From: Sorex araneus
Taxonomy: Eukaryota > Chordata > Mammalia > Eulipotyphla > Soricidae
Length of the DNA: 64,000 nt
Assembly (NCBI RefSeq): GCF_027595985.1
Contig: NC_073303.1
Span: 365,156,017-365,220,016 of the forward strand
Reading direction: 5' to 3'
The notes below the pieces were generated by a model. That model was not told where the DNA came from. It was given only the letters and a program-made list of their open reading frames with translations, and searched no databases. This document shows, one piece after another, positions 1 through 9,887 of this stretch (position 1 is its first letter; every line of letters starts with the position of its first letter). A program made the translations under genes and the position numbers.

Positions 1-2366
1 TTATTTATTTTTAATTAGAGAATCACCGTGAGGGTACAGTTACAGATTTATACACTTTTGTGCTTATACTTCCCTCATACAAAGTTCGGGAACCCATTCC
101 TTCACCAGTGCCCATTCTCCACCACCCGTAAACCCAGCGTCCCTCCCACCCTCCCCAATCCCATCTCCCCCCCAACCCACCCTGCCACTGTGGCAGGGCA
201 TTCCCTTCTGTTCTCTCTCTCTAATTAGCTGTTGTGGTTTGCAATAAAGGTGTTGAGTGGCCGCTGTGCTCATTCTCTAGCCCTCATTCAGCCCGAAACT
301 CCCTTCCCCCACATGGCCTTCGACTACAATGTAGTTGGTGATCGCTTCTCTGAGTTGCCCTTTCCCCGGAACGTGAGGCCAGCCTCGAAGCCATGGGGTC
401 AACCTCCTGGTACTTATTTCTACAGTTCTTGGGTATTAGTCTCCCACTCTGGTATTCTATATACCATAGATGAGTGCAGTCTTTCTATGTCTGTCTCTCT
501 CTTTCTGACTCATTTCATTCAGCATGAAACTTTTCATGCCCATCCACTTAACTACAAAATTCTTGACTTCCTTTTTTCTAACAGCTGCATAGTATTCCAT
601 TGTATAGATGTACCAAAGTTTCCTCAACCAGTCATCCGTTTTGGGGCATTCGGGTTTTTTCCAGATTCTGGCTATTGTAAACAGTGCTGCAATGAAAATA
701 CATGTGCAGATGTTGTTTCGATTGTACTTTTTTGCCTCTCTGGGATATATTCCCAGCAGTGGTATTGCTGGGTCAAATGGGAATTCAATATCTAATTTTT
801 TGAGAATCGTCCAAATTGTTTTCCAGAAGGGCTGAACCAGTCGGCATTCCCACCAGCAGTGAAGAAGGGTCCCTTTCTCCCCACATCCTCTCCAACAGCG
901 GTTGCTTTTGTTCTTTTGGATGTGTGCTAATCTCTGTGGTGTGAGGTGGTATCTCATGGTTGTTTTGATCTGCATCTCTCTGATGATTAGTGATGCAGAG
1001 CACTTTTTCATGTGCCTTTTGGCCATTCGTATTTCTTCCTTGGTAAAGTTTCTGTTCATTTCTTCGCCCCATTTTTTGATGGGGTTGGATGTTTTCTTCT
1101 TGTAGAGTTCAACCAGTGCTTTATATACCATTGATATCAACCCCTTATCTGATGGGTATTGTGTAAATATCCTTTCCCATTCTGTGGATAGTCTTTGTAT
1201 TCTGGTCACTGTATCTCTTGCGGTGCAGAAGCTTTTTAGTTTAATGTAGTCCCATTTGTTGATCTCTGTTTTTACTAGATTGCTTAGTTCCGTGTCACCT
1301 TTGAAGATACGTTTATCTTCAATATCGTGGAGGGTTTTGCCGACCTTGTCTTCAATGTACCTTATGGTTTGTGGTCTAATGTTGAGGTCTTTAATCCATT
1401 TTGATCTGACTTTTGTGCATGGTGTCAGGTCAAGGTCTAAACCCATTTTTTTGCATGTGGTTGTCCAGTTGTGCCAGCACCATTTGTTAAAGAGGCTTTC
1501 TTTGCTCCACTTCACATCTCTTGCTCCCTTATCAAAGATTAGATGATCATACATTTGGGGTTGTGTGTAGGGATATTCCACCCTGTTCCATTGGTCTACG
1601 GCTCTGCCTTTGTTCCAGTACCATGCTGTTTTAATTGTTACTGCTTTGTAGTAAAGATTGAGGTTGGGGAGGGTGATGCCTCCCATCATCTTTTTCCCAA
1701 GAATTGTTTTAGCTATCCTTGGACGTTTGTTATTCCATATGAAATTTAGGATTGCTTGATCCATTTCTTTGAAGAATGTCATGGGTATACTTATAGGGAT
1801 CGCATTGAATCTGTATAATGCTTTAGGGAGTATTGCCATTTTGACAACATTGATTCTCCCTATCCACGAGCAGGGTATATGTTTCCATTTCCTCATCTCC
1901 TCTTTGATTTCATGGAGTAGCGTTTTGTAGTTTTCTTTGTAAAGGTCTTTTACTTCCTTGGTTAAGCTGATTCCGAGGTACTTGATTTTCTGGGGCACGA
2001 TTGTGAATGGGATTGCTTTTTTCATGTCCCTTTCCTCTGCCTCATTGTTTGCATATAGGAAGGCCATGGATTTTTGGGTATTGATTTTGTAGCCTGCAAC
2101 TTTACTGTATAAGTCTATTGTTTCTAAGAGTTTCTTAGTAGAGGTTTTAGGCTTCTCTAGATATAGTATCATGTCGTCTGCAAATAGTGAGAGTTTGATT
2201 TCTTCCTTTCCTATCTGGATGCCCTTAATCTCTTTTTCTTGTCTAATAGCTATCGAAAGTACTTCCAGTACTATATTGAAGAGGAGTGGTGAGAGTGGGC
2301 ATCCTTGTCTTGTGCCCGATCTCAGAGGAAAGGCCCTTAGTTTTTCCCCGTTGAGGATAATGCTAA
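1..2366 (-). mobile_element. L1 retrotransposon, 5'-truncated, recent
   Basis: LINE-1 copy read on the minus strand. The 3' end lies at the left edge of the window (positions 1-40, complement of ..GGTGATTC then an A-rich tail), so the tail and left TSD may lie outside. Positions about 20-225 hold the G-rich polypurine stretch typical of mammalian L1 3' UTRs, seen here as C/T-rich plus strand. Positions about 226-456 are a 3' UTR segment not shared with the second L1 at 3,635-4,664. Positions 457-2,366 are ORF2. The element breaks off at about 2,366, inside the reverse transcriptase domain, so about the first half of ORF2, all of ORF1 and the 5' UTR are missing, as expected after incomplete target-primed reverse transcription. 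Confidence 0.95.
457..2366 (-). pseudogene. L1 ORF2p C-terminal half, no internal stops
   Basis: About 636 codons without a stop, against about 1,275 for a full L1 ORF2p. Seen in order: RT motif [12 protein letters not shown] at residues 21-32; the catalytic FADD box at 63-66; the thumb/connector region; and the C-terminal cysteine motif C-x3-C-x7-H-x4-C at residues 491-508 ([18 protein letters not shown]). The C-terminus ends shortly after a basic [12 protein letters not shown] stretch. The N-terminal endonuclease and the first RT blocks are missing because the insertion is 5'-truncated, and the reading frame merely starts at a chance ATG at the junction. The copy is non-functional but young, since no frameshift or nonsense change has accumulated. 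Family identity is certain; subfamily is not. Confidence 0.95.
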
Positions 2367-2811
2367 GCAAAGGCTATCTTAAGAGTTTATAAGAACTTGA
2401 AGTACATCTTTTAAGATTTCATATACAGTCACAATATACTCTAAAGACACATTACAAAAAAATATACTCTAAAGAATTATATTAAGTGAGGTGATCATTG
2501 GTTTTTCATTTAATATATTACTCACAAACATCCTTGTGATTAAATCATATCTCATTCATCATTTTAATTGCTTCATAACATGACATTTTTTGGCTGTATG
2601 TAAGTTTTTCTTCAAAAACATAATCCACTTGCTATTTAGGATACTCAGATTTTTACACCATTTCTAAGTGCCCACTCTGGGTAAGAGTAGTTCTATCCTC
2701 ATACGCATCCATCTTTCCATGTGTTGATTTTCTCCTGGGTTGCACTTTTCGAAATGGGATTGTGGGTATCCATCTTCCCCAGGCTTTTTAGTTTGTTCGT
2801 TTGCTGGTTTT
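2367..2811. other. AT-rich non-coding DNA, possibly decayed L1
   Basis: No gene seen. The spacing of phrases such as ACAAACATCCTTGTGAT and the continuation to the right of the SINE at 2,812-2,977 faintly resemble the antisense 3' region of ancient L1M elements. The similarity is too weak to set boundaries. Confidence 0.3.
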
Positions 2812-2977
2812 TTACCTTTTGGGTCACACCTGGCGATGCACAGGAGTCACTCCTGGCTCTGCACTCAGGAATTACCCCTGGCGGTGCTCAGGGGACCATA
2901 TGAGATGCTGTGAATCGAACCCGGGTTGGCCGAGTGCAGGGCAACTGCCCTACCCGCTGTGCTATTGCTCCAGCCCC
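2812..2977 (-). mobile_element. SINE-A (tRNA-derived), minus strand
   Basis: Reference copy of the window's commonest repeat. Read on the minus strand it has a 23-bp start GGGGCTGGAGCAATAGCACA.., a promoter B-box-like GGTTCGATTC, a body with CATATGGTCCCCTGAGCACC, a GAGTGCAGAGCCAGGAGT segment and a CCCAAAAAG tail. The tRNA-like head carries internal pol III boxes, but the copy is a retroposon, not a tRNA gene. Such SINEs are mobilised in trans by L1 enzymes. Confidence 0.92.
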
Positions 2978-3269
2978 GGCTTTGATGTAAGTTACTAAAT
3001 GTCCTCTAGGAATATTCCAATTTATAAATTTCACTATCAAGACAACTTTTGCTAAATAGATGCTTTATTTTTCTTTTCTTCTTTATTTATCATTTTCTCT
3101 CTTGCTCTGTTATCTAAAGGTAGCAAATGTAATTCAATTGAAACTTTGATTTATGTACCTTTGGTAACTAGTGAGGAATGTGTTTTATAGATTGGCATAT
3201 ATGTTTTATTCTCTCGTGAATTTAATGGTTTTGCAAACATCCATGGGAACCATTGTGACTATGATTATA
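2978..3269. other. AT-rich non-coding DNA
   Basis: No open frame or known young repeat. It may continue the decayed L1-like sequence left of the SINE, because the phrase CCAATTTATAAATTTCAC resembles an L1M antisense 3' segment. Confidence 0.3.
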
Positions 3270-3280
3270 GATCACACTGA

Positions 3281-3376
3281 GTTAGTGATGTTGGTTTGGG
3301 GTAGAACACCGGCATTGTATAATGTGAAGCTCTGGATTTGATCCCCAGGGCGCCCCTCCCAAACATACACACACAT
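3281..3376 (+). mobile_element. Short ID-like tRNA-derived retroposon with TSD
   Basis: A 96-bp insert between two copies of GATCACACTGA (3,270-3,280 and 3,377-3,387). It contains a tRNA B-box-like GATTTGATCCCCAGGG and ends in an A/C-rich tail. It lacks the SINE-A body, so it represents either a simpler tRNA retroposon or a head-only SINE. The exact direct repeats support retroposition. Confidence 0.6.
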
Positions 3377-3387
3377 GATCACACTGA

Positions 3388-3634
3388 ATCATACTAAAAA
3401 TGGCTGCAAATACTTAATTCTACCAAGTCATTATTATTAACTTCCTTAGATTCAGTAATAGCCTTTTAGTGTATAAACACTTGTCCATATTTTTGAAGAA
3501 GCCACTGAGGTATTTAGAAAGCAACACTCTGGTTCGTGGGAATATCAGAGGAGAAAACACAAAGAAGCGAGCAGTTGAATGGTTGAATCTGATAACAGGT
3601 GTTTGGAATCCACTGCACTGATATCTCCAGTTTA
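3388..3634. other. Unique non-coding DNA
   Basis: No gene, SINE or simple repeat recognised between the short retroposon and the second L1. Confidence 0.5.
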
Positions 3635-4664
3635 AAAATATTTTTTTAATTTATTCTTTTATTGAATCACCATGTGGAAAGTTACAAAGCTTTCAGGTTT
3701 AAGTCTCAGTTATACAATGCTCAAACACCCATCCCTTCACCAGTGCACAAATTCCACCAACAAGAATCACAGTATACCTCCCCCCACCTCACCAGCCCCC
3801 CCCCGCCCCACCTGTGTAACTGATAAATTTCACTTTACTTTCACTTTACTTTGATTACATTCAATATTTCAACAAAAAACTCACTATTATTGTTTGGAGT
3901 TTCTCCCCCCCAATGTCAGACCTGCTGAAAAGGAAGCATTTGATAATTTGTTTTCCATTGCTGAGAATGAAGAGATATGAGGTCAAGTGGCCATACTAGG
4001 GGCCACACGGTTTTGGATTTCTGTATTTTAGTAACTAAGTCTAGAGAAATTTCTGTCAGAAGTTGCATCATTGCAAGCTCGTACCTCTCTGCTACTTTAG
4101 ATTCCACATATGACTGCAATCTTTCTATGTCTGTTTCTTTCTTTCTGACTGATTTCACTTAACTTGATACTTTCCATGTTGATTCACTTATATGCAAATT
4201 TCATGACTTCATGTTCTCTGACAGCTGCATAGTATTCCATTGTGTAGATGTACCAGCGTTTCTTTAACCAGTCATCCGTTTTTGGGCACTCTGGTTTTTT
4301 CCAGATTGTGGCTATTGTAAACAGTGTTGCAATGAACATAGAAATTCAGATGCCATCTCTACTATACCTTTTTGCCTCTCCGGGATATATTCCCAGGAGT
4401 GGTATTGCTGGGTCAAATGGAAGCTCAATTTCTAATTTTTTGAGAATCATCCATATTGTTTTCCAAAAGGGCTGGACAAGTCGGCATTCCCACCAGCAGT
4501 GAAGGAGAGTCCCTTTCTCCCCACATCCACGCTGACACTGGTTGCTTTTGTTTTTTGGGATGTGGGCCAGTCTCTGTGGTGTGAGATGATATCTCATTGT
4601 TGTTTTGATCTGCATCTCCCTGATGATTAGTGATGTTGAACATTTTCTCATGTGCCTCTCAGCC
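3635..4664 (-). mobile_element. L1 retrotransposon, 5'-truncated, second 3' UTR type
   Basis: About 1 kb of L1 3' end on the minus strand. Positions 3,635-3,670 are the A-rich tail and end motif GGTGATTCAATAAAAG; 3,670-3,840 are the conserved 3' end and polypurine stretch; 3,900-4,090 are a 3' UTR module with GACTTAGTTACTAAAATACA on the minus strand; and 4,105-4,664 are the ORF2 C-terminal region. The 3' UTR module is absent from the L1 at 1-2,366 but nearly identical to 56,735-56,881. The right junction at about 4,664 falls in an A-rich stretch. Confidence 0.92.
4105..4664 (-). pseudogene. L1 ORF2p C-terminal fragment, disrupted
   Basis: Homologous to the last about 190 residues of the ORF2p at 457-2,366. 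It retains [20 protein letters not shown] and the cysteine motif [18 protein letters not shown], in which the first pair is C-x3-C as in the intact copy. The frame stays open from the right junction down to 4,346 and then meets a stop just after the [17 protein letters not shown] stretch, so the final about 80 residues are separated by a nonsense change. Older or less constrained than the first L1 copy. Confidence 0.9.
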
Positions 4665-5080
4665 ATTAAAAAAAATGTTTTACTGACACAGCAACACAAA
4701 AGCCCTAAGTGTACTATAGTAAAAGCAAATATCCAGAAATCAGTTTACCTGTGTAACAGCTATGCAGAAAAACAATACAAATGTACCGACACCTCAGACA
4801 TTCTTTTGTGGCTCTTCCCCCAACATTAAAGTCTCAGTGAATTCTGCCTCTTTTTTGAGCTTGATGTAAGTGTTAATATTCAGTATGAATTTCTGTGTCT
4901 GATTTATATCTCTGAACATGTTTGTGATTGTCATGGAGCCCATTGTCTGAAACTGTTTATTCATCATGCTTTCGTTTTTCATTGAATGACTATGTATACT
5001 CTCATCCATGCTAATCAACTTTAGATTTGGTAGTTATTACAAATAATCCTAAGTATTTGCCTTTGAGAGTTTTCTTGTAT
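4665..5080. other. Non-coding DNA
   Basis: No gene seen. Short frames here do not resemble any family I know. Confidence 0.4.
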
Positions 5081-5089
5081 ATTCAGGTA

Positions 5090-5175
5090 TGTTGTGCATG
5101 CATGTTGGCTATGTTGTGTGTTGCATGTGTATAGATGCATTATATATGTTATATATATACATATATATAAAACAA
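5090..5175. repeat. TATG/TATA-rich simple repeat
   Basis: Alternating TGCATG, TATATATG and ATATATATAC runs ending in TATATATAAAAC. Degenerate dinucleotide and tetranucleotide tract. Confidence 0.7.
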
Positions 5176-6350
5176 AAATCTTAGAAACTAGCACCCACAG
5201 AGTTCAAGCCTCAATTTAGAGAGATCCACGTTATTTCCTCCTCTACTGGCTAACCTTTTACTGAGCCTGACTATTAAAATTTAGTGGGGCCAAGTGCTTG
5301 ACTTGATATGCAATCTTCCTTCAAGACATTGCATGCTCCGTCTGATAGTTTCAGGAATTCTGTCCTAAGCAAGTGAATCAGAAAACCAGAATGATTTCAT
5401 CAATCAAGCTGATGTAGTTCATCAGTCAAGCTGATCAATCCTTCTCACCTCCATAATTTTCATGCCCTTAAAAACCCCTTGCAGACCCTAAAGGACAGCA
5501 CATGGGTTAACAATACCCATTTGAGTCCAGGCCATCTTGAGGCTAAAAGATGTCATTCAGACCAAGTGCTTGTATGTGGTCTCTAGAGAAAGCCTTTAAT
5601 GTGGCTAACACATATTCTATTCCCCATTGCAACCTCAGAGCACAGAACCAGTAGCAACTTGTGAGCACCATCTGGCCATAGCTCAAACCCCTCTCCTTAC
5701 AAACAAGTGTATTCAGGAAGACGACCTTTATGAGCTGTAGATTCTACTGTCCTGAAGCTTGGAACCTCCCTAAGTAAGTTTCCTCTGTGGAAATCTCCAG
5801 ATTGTCAGTGATTGGCTTTGGGTGCAGTAAGAGAGAAACCCAGCTTTGATATAACATAAGTGCACTGGCTATGAGGTCTCATGTACACATTTATGTATAT
5901 GTTGGATATACACACTATGTCTACTGTATATGACGAGCATGTTTGTTTCTGCTTCATGACAAGTTACCACACACTTGGCAGCTTAAGAGAATCGCCATTT
6001 GAGTTTAGTTTTTTTAGTGTTTTAGTGTTTTTTTTTAGTTGTTGTTGTTGTTGTTGTTGTTGTTTTAGTTTTTTTAGTTTCTCAAGGCAGAAAGAAGTGG
6101 TTCAGACCAAATGCTTGTCTGTGGTCTATAGACAAAGCCTGTTTCAGCTTATACTTGCTGTTGGCATTATTCAGTTTCTTGCGGTTGTAGGATTGGGATT
6201 CTGCAACCACAATTCCCTGGTGTCAGGCTGACTGCTTCCATTTCTTAGAGGCTACCTACCATTCTTTCCCAGGGATGCCTTTTCCCAAAGGGACCGACAG
6301 TAAAGTGAACTCTTCTCTTTGAATCCCTTTCGTGTTTGTTTCTGCTACCA
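5176..6350. repeat. Non-coding region with a diverged direct duplication
   Basis: Two related segments lie in direct orientation: 5,556-5,595 and 6,101-6,140 match at 36 of 40 positions. Both are preceded at some distance by CCATTTGAGT (5,517 and 5,996). The right copy has gained a T-rich and (TTG)n expansion between these anchors. The pair could be remnants of two LTRs or a segmental tandem duplication. No TG..CA ends or retroviral genes are visible, so the class is left open. Confidence 0.45.
6009..6082 (+). repeat. T-rich tract with (TTG)n
   Basis: Runs of TTTTTTAGTG followed by about eight TTG units at 6,041-6,064, then TTTTAGTTTTTTTAG. It lies inside the right copy of the duplication and accounts for most of its extra length. 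Confidence 0.85.
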
Positions 6351-7025
6351 ATAGGAAAAACACTCCCCTTTTAAAGAATGCATATGGTTAGATGTCTACT
6401 TGGATTCTCTCTGTCTCTAAGGTCAGCTGATTCATAAGCTGAATGACACTTGAAAAGAGAAAAAAACATTCTCTCTTCTGTGGACTCTAACAACCATGGG
6501 CGTGGGGTGTGATGTCTCAAGACAGCCATAGTCCTGGGGATTCAGGTGGGGAATCTTGGGGAACACTTTGGAATTCTTCCTGCACAGAGTGGACATGCTA
6601 CTTTAGACTAGAATTTACAATGGGGGAGACATATATGTCCTAGAAAGAAGATTGTGCTAACAATAGTAGGTGAATGTTCTCATTTCTCCCCTTCACCAAT
6701 GCTTCACATGGGACAATCTTTAATTTTTGCTTTCCTGGTTGGTTCTTAATGGAATCAGGTTGTGGTTTGAATTTGTACATCCATAATGGTCATTTAGTTT
6801 GAATACATTTTTATGTTTATTGAACCTCTTAGACTCATCTTTTGTGAAATACCTATTCAAGTGCCTGTTCATTTTATCAGTGGGTAAAGGGCTTTGGTTT
6901 TCACTAAGGGTAGGGGAGGGTTCTTATGCAGAAAGACTAGTTCAGGTTTGCTTTTGGAAAAAAGATTTTTTTTAATTTATAAAGTAGTCAACAGTAACAT
7001 TTAATGAACTCTAAGATGATGGGAA
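6351..7025. other. Non-coding DNA
   Basis: No gene, recognisable young SINE or L1 sequence seen. Confidence 0.4.
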
Positions 7026-7295
7026 CTATTCTGAGTGTCCATCTTTTTTTTTTTTTAGATAATGGACCTAACATGATGACCTCTCAGTGTCTGTGTTGCA
7101 AGCTATAATGCCTAAAAGTAGAGAGAGAATATGAGGAATATTGTCTGCCTAAGAGGCAGGGGGAGGGTGGGAAAGGGGGGTATACCTGGGATATTGGTGG
7201 TGGGGAATGTGCACTGGTGGAGGGATGGGTGTTCGACCACTGTGAGATTGTAACCCAAACATGAAAGCTTGTAGCTATTCTGAGTGTCCATCTTT
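7026..7295 (-). mobile_element. Inverted L1 3'-end fragment with 21-bp TSD
   Basis: The insert at 7,047-7,274 is bracketed by identical 21-bp repeats (7,026-7,046 and 7,275-7,295). The left side is a T11 run, which places the poly(A) tail on the minus strand. The body is nevertheless L1 3' end in the plus orientation: GGTGGGGAATGTGCACTGG, GGAGGGATGGGTGTTCG, AACATGAAAGCTTGTAG. It stops about 25 bp short of the usual GGTGATTCAATAAA. An antisense L1 segment joined directly to a tail is what twin priming (5' inversion) produces when only the tail was copied in the direct orientation. Confidence 0.8.
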
Positions 7296-7329
7296 AATGC
7301 TTTGTTAATAATTTTCTATTCTTGCTAGC

Positions 7330-7475
7330 ACTCCCATTTTATATGTGACGAGAGGGGCACAGCCAGTGAATGCACCTGCCAAAGGCCACACAGCAATTCA
7401 GGGTCAGTGCTGGGTTTGAAACCCTGGCAGTTCCACTCTGGCAATTAAGCCCTAACCACTATATTCTGCAGTTTC
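7330..7475 (-). mobile_element. MIR element, minus strand
   Basis: Ancient mammal-wide SINE. Recognisable parts are CCCATTTTATATGTGACGAG (usual: CCCATTTTACAGATGAGGAA), CCAAAGGCCACACAGCAA and the inverted tRNA head ..GGGTTTGAAACCC..CCCTAACCACTATATTCTGC. Divergence is high, as expected for MIR. Confidence 0.85.
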
Positions 7476-7837
7476 TCCTTTAAAAGTCAAATTTAAAAAC
7501 CTGCTTCAAACATAGAAGTCTAACAAGTTCTAACAATCACTTTAAGAACGGCTTTGATTCATGGTGGATTGATATTTATAAACCTGGTTAATTAAATTCC
7601 TATAAACATTTTAAGTTGCGGTTATAAATTTACTATGTTCCATTTCCTTTTTAAGTACCTCATTTGACTGATTTAATAAACAAAAGCCTCCCGGCTACTT
7701 AAGATTCTTATACATTGAATAAATTAAGAGTTCAGAGAGTTCTATGTTTGCCTGAGTGTTTTAACCCTAAATGCTGATTTTTTTGTAAGTGTCAGGATCA
7801 CAGGCCTGATGAATTATTAATTCTCATTATTTTTCCT
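7476..7837. other. AT-rich non-coding DNA
   Basis: No gene or repeat family recognised. Confidence 0.4.
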
Positions 7838-8155
7838 CTCCCCTTTCTTTTTGTTGATGCTGGTCTGATGGCAGGGGTCAGACACGCTCTTGGTTGTGGT
7901 GCTTGCATATCTGGTCATGGTTCCTGCGCATCGAACATGGTGTTTTTGCCTTGGTTGCAGCCCTCATGCACATTCTGATTTCATTGCTCACTGGAGTTCA
8001 CCATGTTGCACCCACATCCTCACTGGTGGCTTCCTAGAGGTGTCCAGGCACAGAAGTCTCAGTAGCAGAGTCATTGGAACCAGAATGAGCAAAGCCAGAA
8101 GTAACCCCTAAACATCATCAGGTGTGGCCCCCAAACTAAAACTAACCAAAGAAAA
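7838..8155 (+). mobile_element. Degenerate SINE-related segment
   Basis: The right end (about 8,086-8,155: AGCAAAGCCAGAAGTAACCCC then GGTGTGGCCCCCAAACTAAAA) matches the SINE-A 3' body and tail in plus orientation. The left part resembles the degenerate repeat at 59,262-59,668 (TGGTCTGATGGCAGGGGTC-like phrase). Probably one or two old tRNA-SINE insertions. Confidence 0.45.
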
Positions 8156-8436
8156 CAAATAAGCTTAGCTACAGAAAATGACTTCCCTTAACTCTTACAA
8201 ACTTAAGACACCAGATGTGCATAGAATATCGTCATACAAACATACCAATGACACCAGTTTGATGTGTCATTTGCATTTTCTATTTTCAGAGGCTCGGAGT
8301 GACAACACGCTTGCACTTTCAGAGAGCAACTATTTCCTCCTAAACAAATGTGACTGCTTCCCAAACTGGACCAAACAAGTCCTTCCCATGCTTGGTTCCC
8401 TCCACGTCCCCTCTCTGCTGGCTGAATTTGTGGTTG

Positions 8437-8601
8437 CTTTTTTCCTTTTTCCTTTGGGACCACACCCAGTGGAGCTCAGAAGCTATGCCAGGCTTTGTGC
8501 TCCAGGTTATTTCTTCAGCAGGGGGCAGGGGACCATATGGTGCTGAGGGTCAAGCCTTTTCCCTACTTGTGCTCAGCTGTTGAGCTGTCATCTCTCCAGC
8601 C
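8437..8601 (-). mobile_element. SINE-A, diverged, minus strand
   Basis: Tail TTTCCTTTGGGACCACACCC on the left, GGGACCATATGGTGCTG in the body and a decayed head ..CTCTCCAGCC on the right. Several internal changes mark it as older than its neighbours. Confidence 0.8.
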
Positions 8602-8712
8602 GTTGGCTAAGATTTCCCTAAAGGACCAAAGTACGAACTATGATTTGACCAGATTCTGTCCAGCAACCCCAGCTCCTTACTAAAACCACAATTACAAGTC
8701 ACTGATCCTGGC

Positions 8713-9120
8713 TTTCAATACTCAGGGACTGGAGGCGAATATAGTCCTGACTCTCCTTGGGGTACAATGTTACCTAATTCTGAGGGTCTCCCAGGAGTGC
8801 TCAGAGTCAGGGGATCGATGCTCCGATCAGTGCTCAGTCAACCTCGCAGGATGTTCAGTGCTTGGGCCAGGCAATGCAGTGCTGCTTAGCTCAGCCAGTT
8901 ACACATGTCCCCCAGCATTACTTGGGGGACACCAGGGCTATACCTGGCAATACTTGGGGAGTGCGCCAGAGATATATGTACCTGGAAATGTTTGAGGGTC
9001 AACAGGACTATACTTGACAGTGCTTGGGGGAACATGTGTCTTAGGGTATTAATCTCAGGCAGGATTAACCTATACATGCATGGCAGGAGTCCCTGAGCCC
9101 TGAACTATCTCCTGGACCCT
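8713..9120. repeat. Degenerate repeated sequence, SINE-like phrases
   Basis: Loose repeats of a phrase of the type AGGGCTATACCTGGCAATACTTGGGG (8,935-8,960; 9,004-9,030; related piece near 8,855-8,880) at roughly 70-bp spacing. The vocabulary resembles SINE-A body sequence (CTGGCAGTGCTTGG) but no head is identifiable. Likely several eroded SINE fragments or a decayed minisatellite. Confidence 0.4.
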
Positions 9121-9870
9121 GATTTTAACTGAGTTCTTTTTTTGTAGGATAATATTTGGTTTGTCCTTTTAGCCTTGATGTAGGGAGCTTAGTTTACCTT
9201 AAACCAATGTCCTTTCTGTATAGACACAGGAAGACAGTTAGTTAATGTTATGCTTTGTAACTTGGGAGTTGATTAACTCCAATAATATTTACCCCTGGGC
9301 ATCTGCTTTCTCAACTCAGTTGCCCTTAGTTCTTAACACCCCAAAAGCAGGATCCCGACAAGGGACAGAATGGACCCAGGGCAAGCTGTGAGCTACCCCT
9401 GGCATCAAAATGGGCCTGGCCAAAGTGCCACAATACTCAACTATAAGTTGATAACATGGTCATAGACAAATGATGTCATGATCCAAAAGTAATAATGAGA
9501 CTAGGACCTGCTGGGGTTGGGAAGACTAACCTGGCCTGAGGACTGTGGTTTGGAATATATAGTGAATGTCCTCAGGAAGAACCGAACTTTAAGTCTGATA
9601 TATCTCTTTCTGTGCTCATACAGAATGACATTGCTAGAAATACTAGAAGTAGATTTATTACAACTAATTAAGTGGATTACTAGCTGAGGAAAGAAGAAAG
9701 TGACACACCCTGCATGGGATCCCGTAAGCAGATCTCCATTTAATAATCCAGAGTGATCTCCTTAGATGAGATTTTGACCTTGAGTTAATCTCCTGGAGGA
9801 GTGGTCTTACCCCTCTTTGTTGATTTGTCAATGTTCAACCCACCTTTGTGTTACTGCCCTATGTGATTGC
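9121..9870. other. Non-coding region upstream of a TATA box; possible LTR
   Basis: No coding sequence. It leads directly into TATATAAA at 9,871 and an AG-rich tract, an arrangement reminiscent of an LTR U3-R. I could not find TG..CA termini, short flanking repeats or a polyadenylation signal, so LTR status is only a possibility. Confidence 0.3.
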
Positions 9871-9878
9871 TATATAAA
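9871..9878 (+). promoter_or_regulatory. TATA-box-like motif
   Basis: TATATAAA preceded by a GTGATTGC stretch. A start site about 25-30 bp downstream would fall at the beginning of the AG-rich minisatellite. Sequence match only. Confidence 0.3.
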
Positions 9879-9887
9879 CTAAGACTG

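Noticed and set aside
232-795. 187-codon plus-strand frame over the first L1
   Set aside because: Antisense shadow of the L1 ORF2 3' end and 3' UTR; no motif of its own.
8713-9120. Possible CRISPR-like or regular array
   Set aside because: Repeats are poorly matched and unevenly spaced, and the window is mammalian; they fit eroded SINE or minisatellite sequence.
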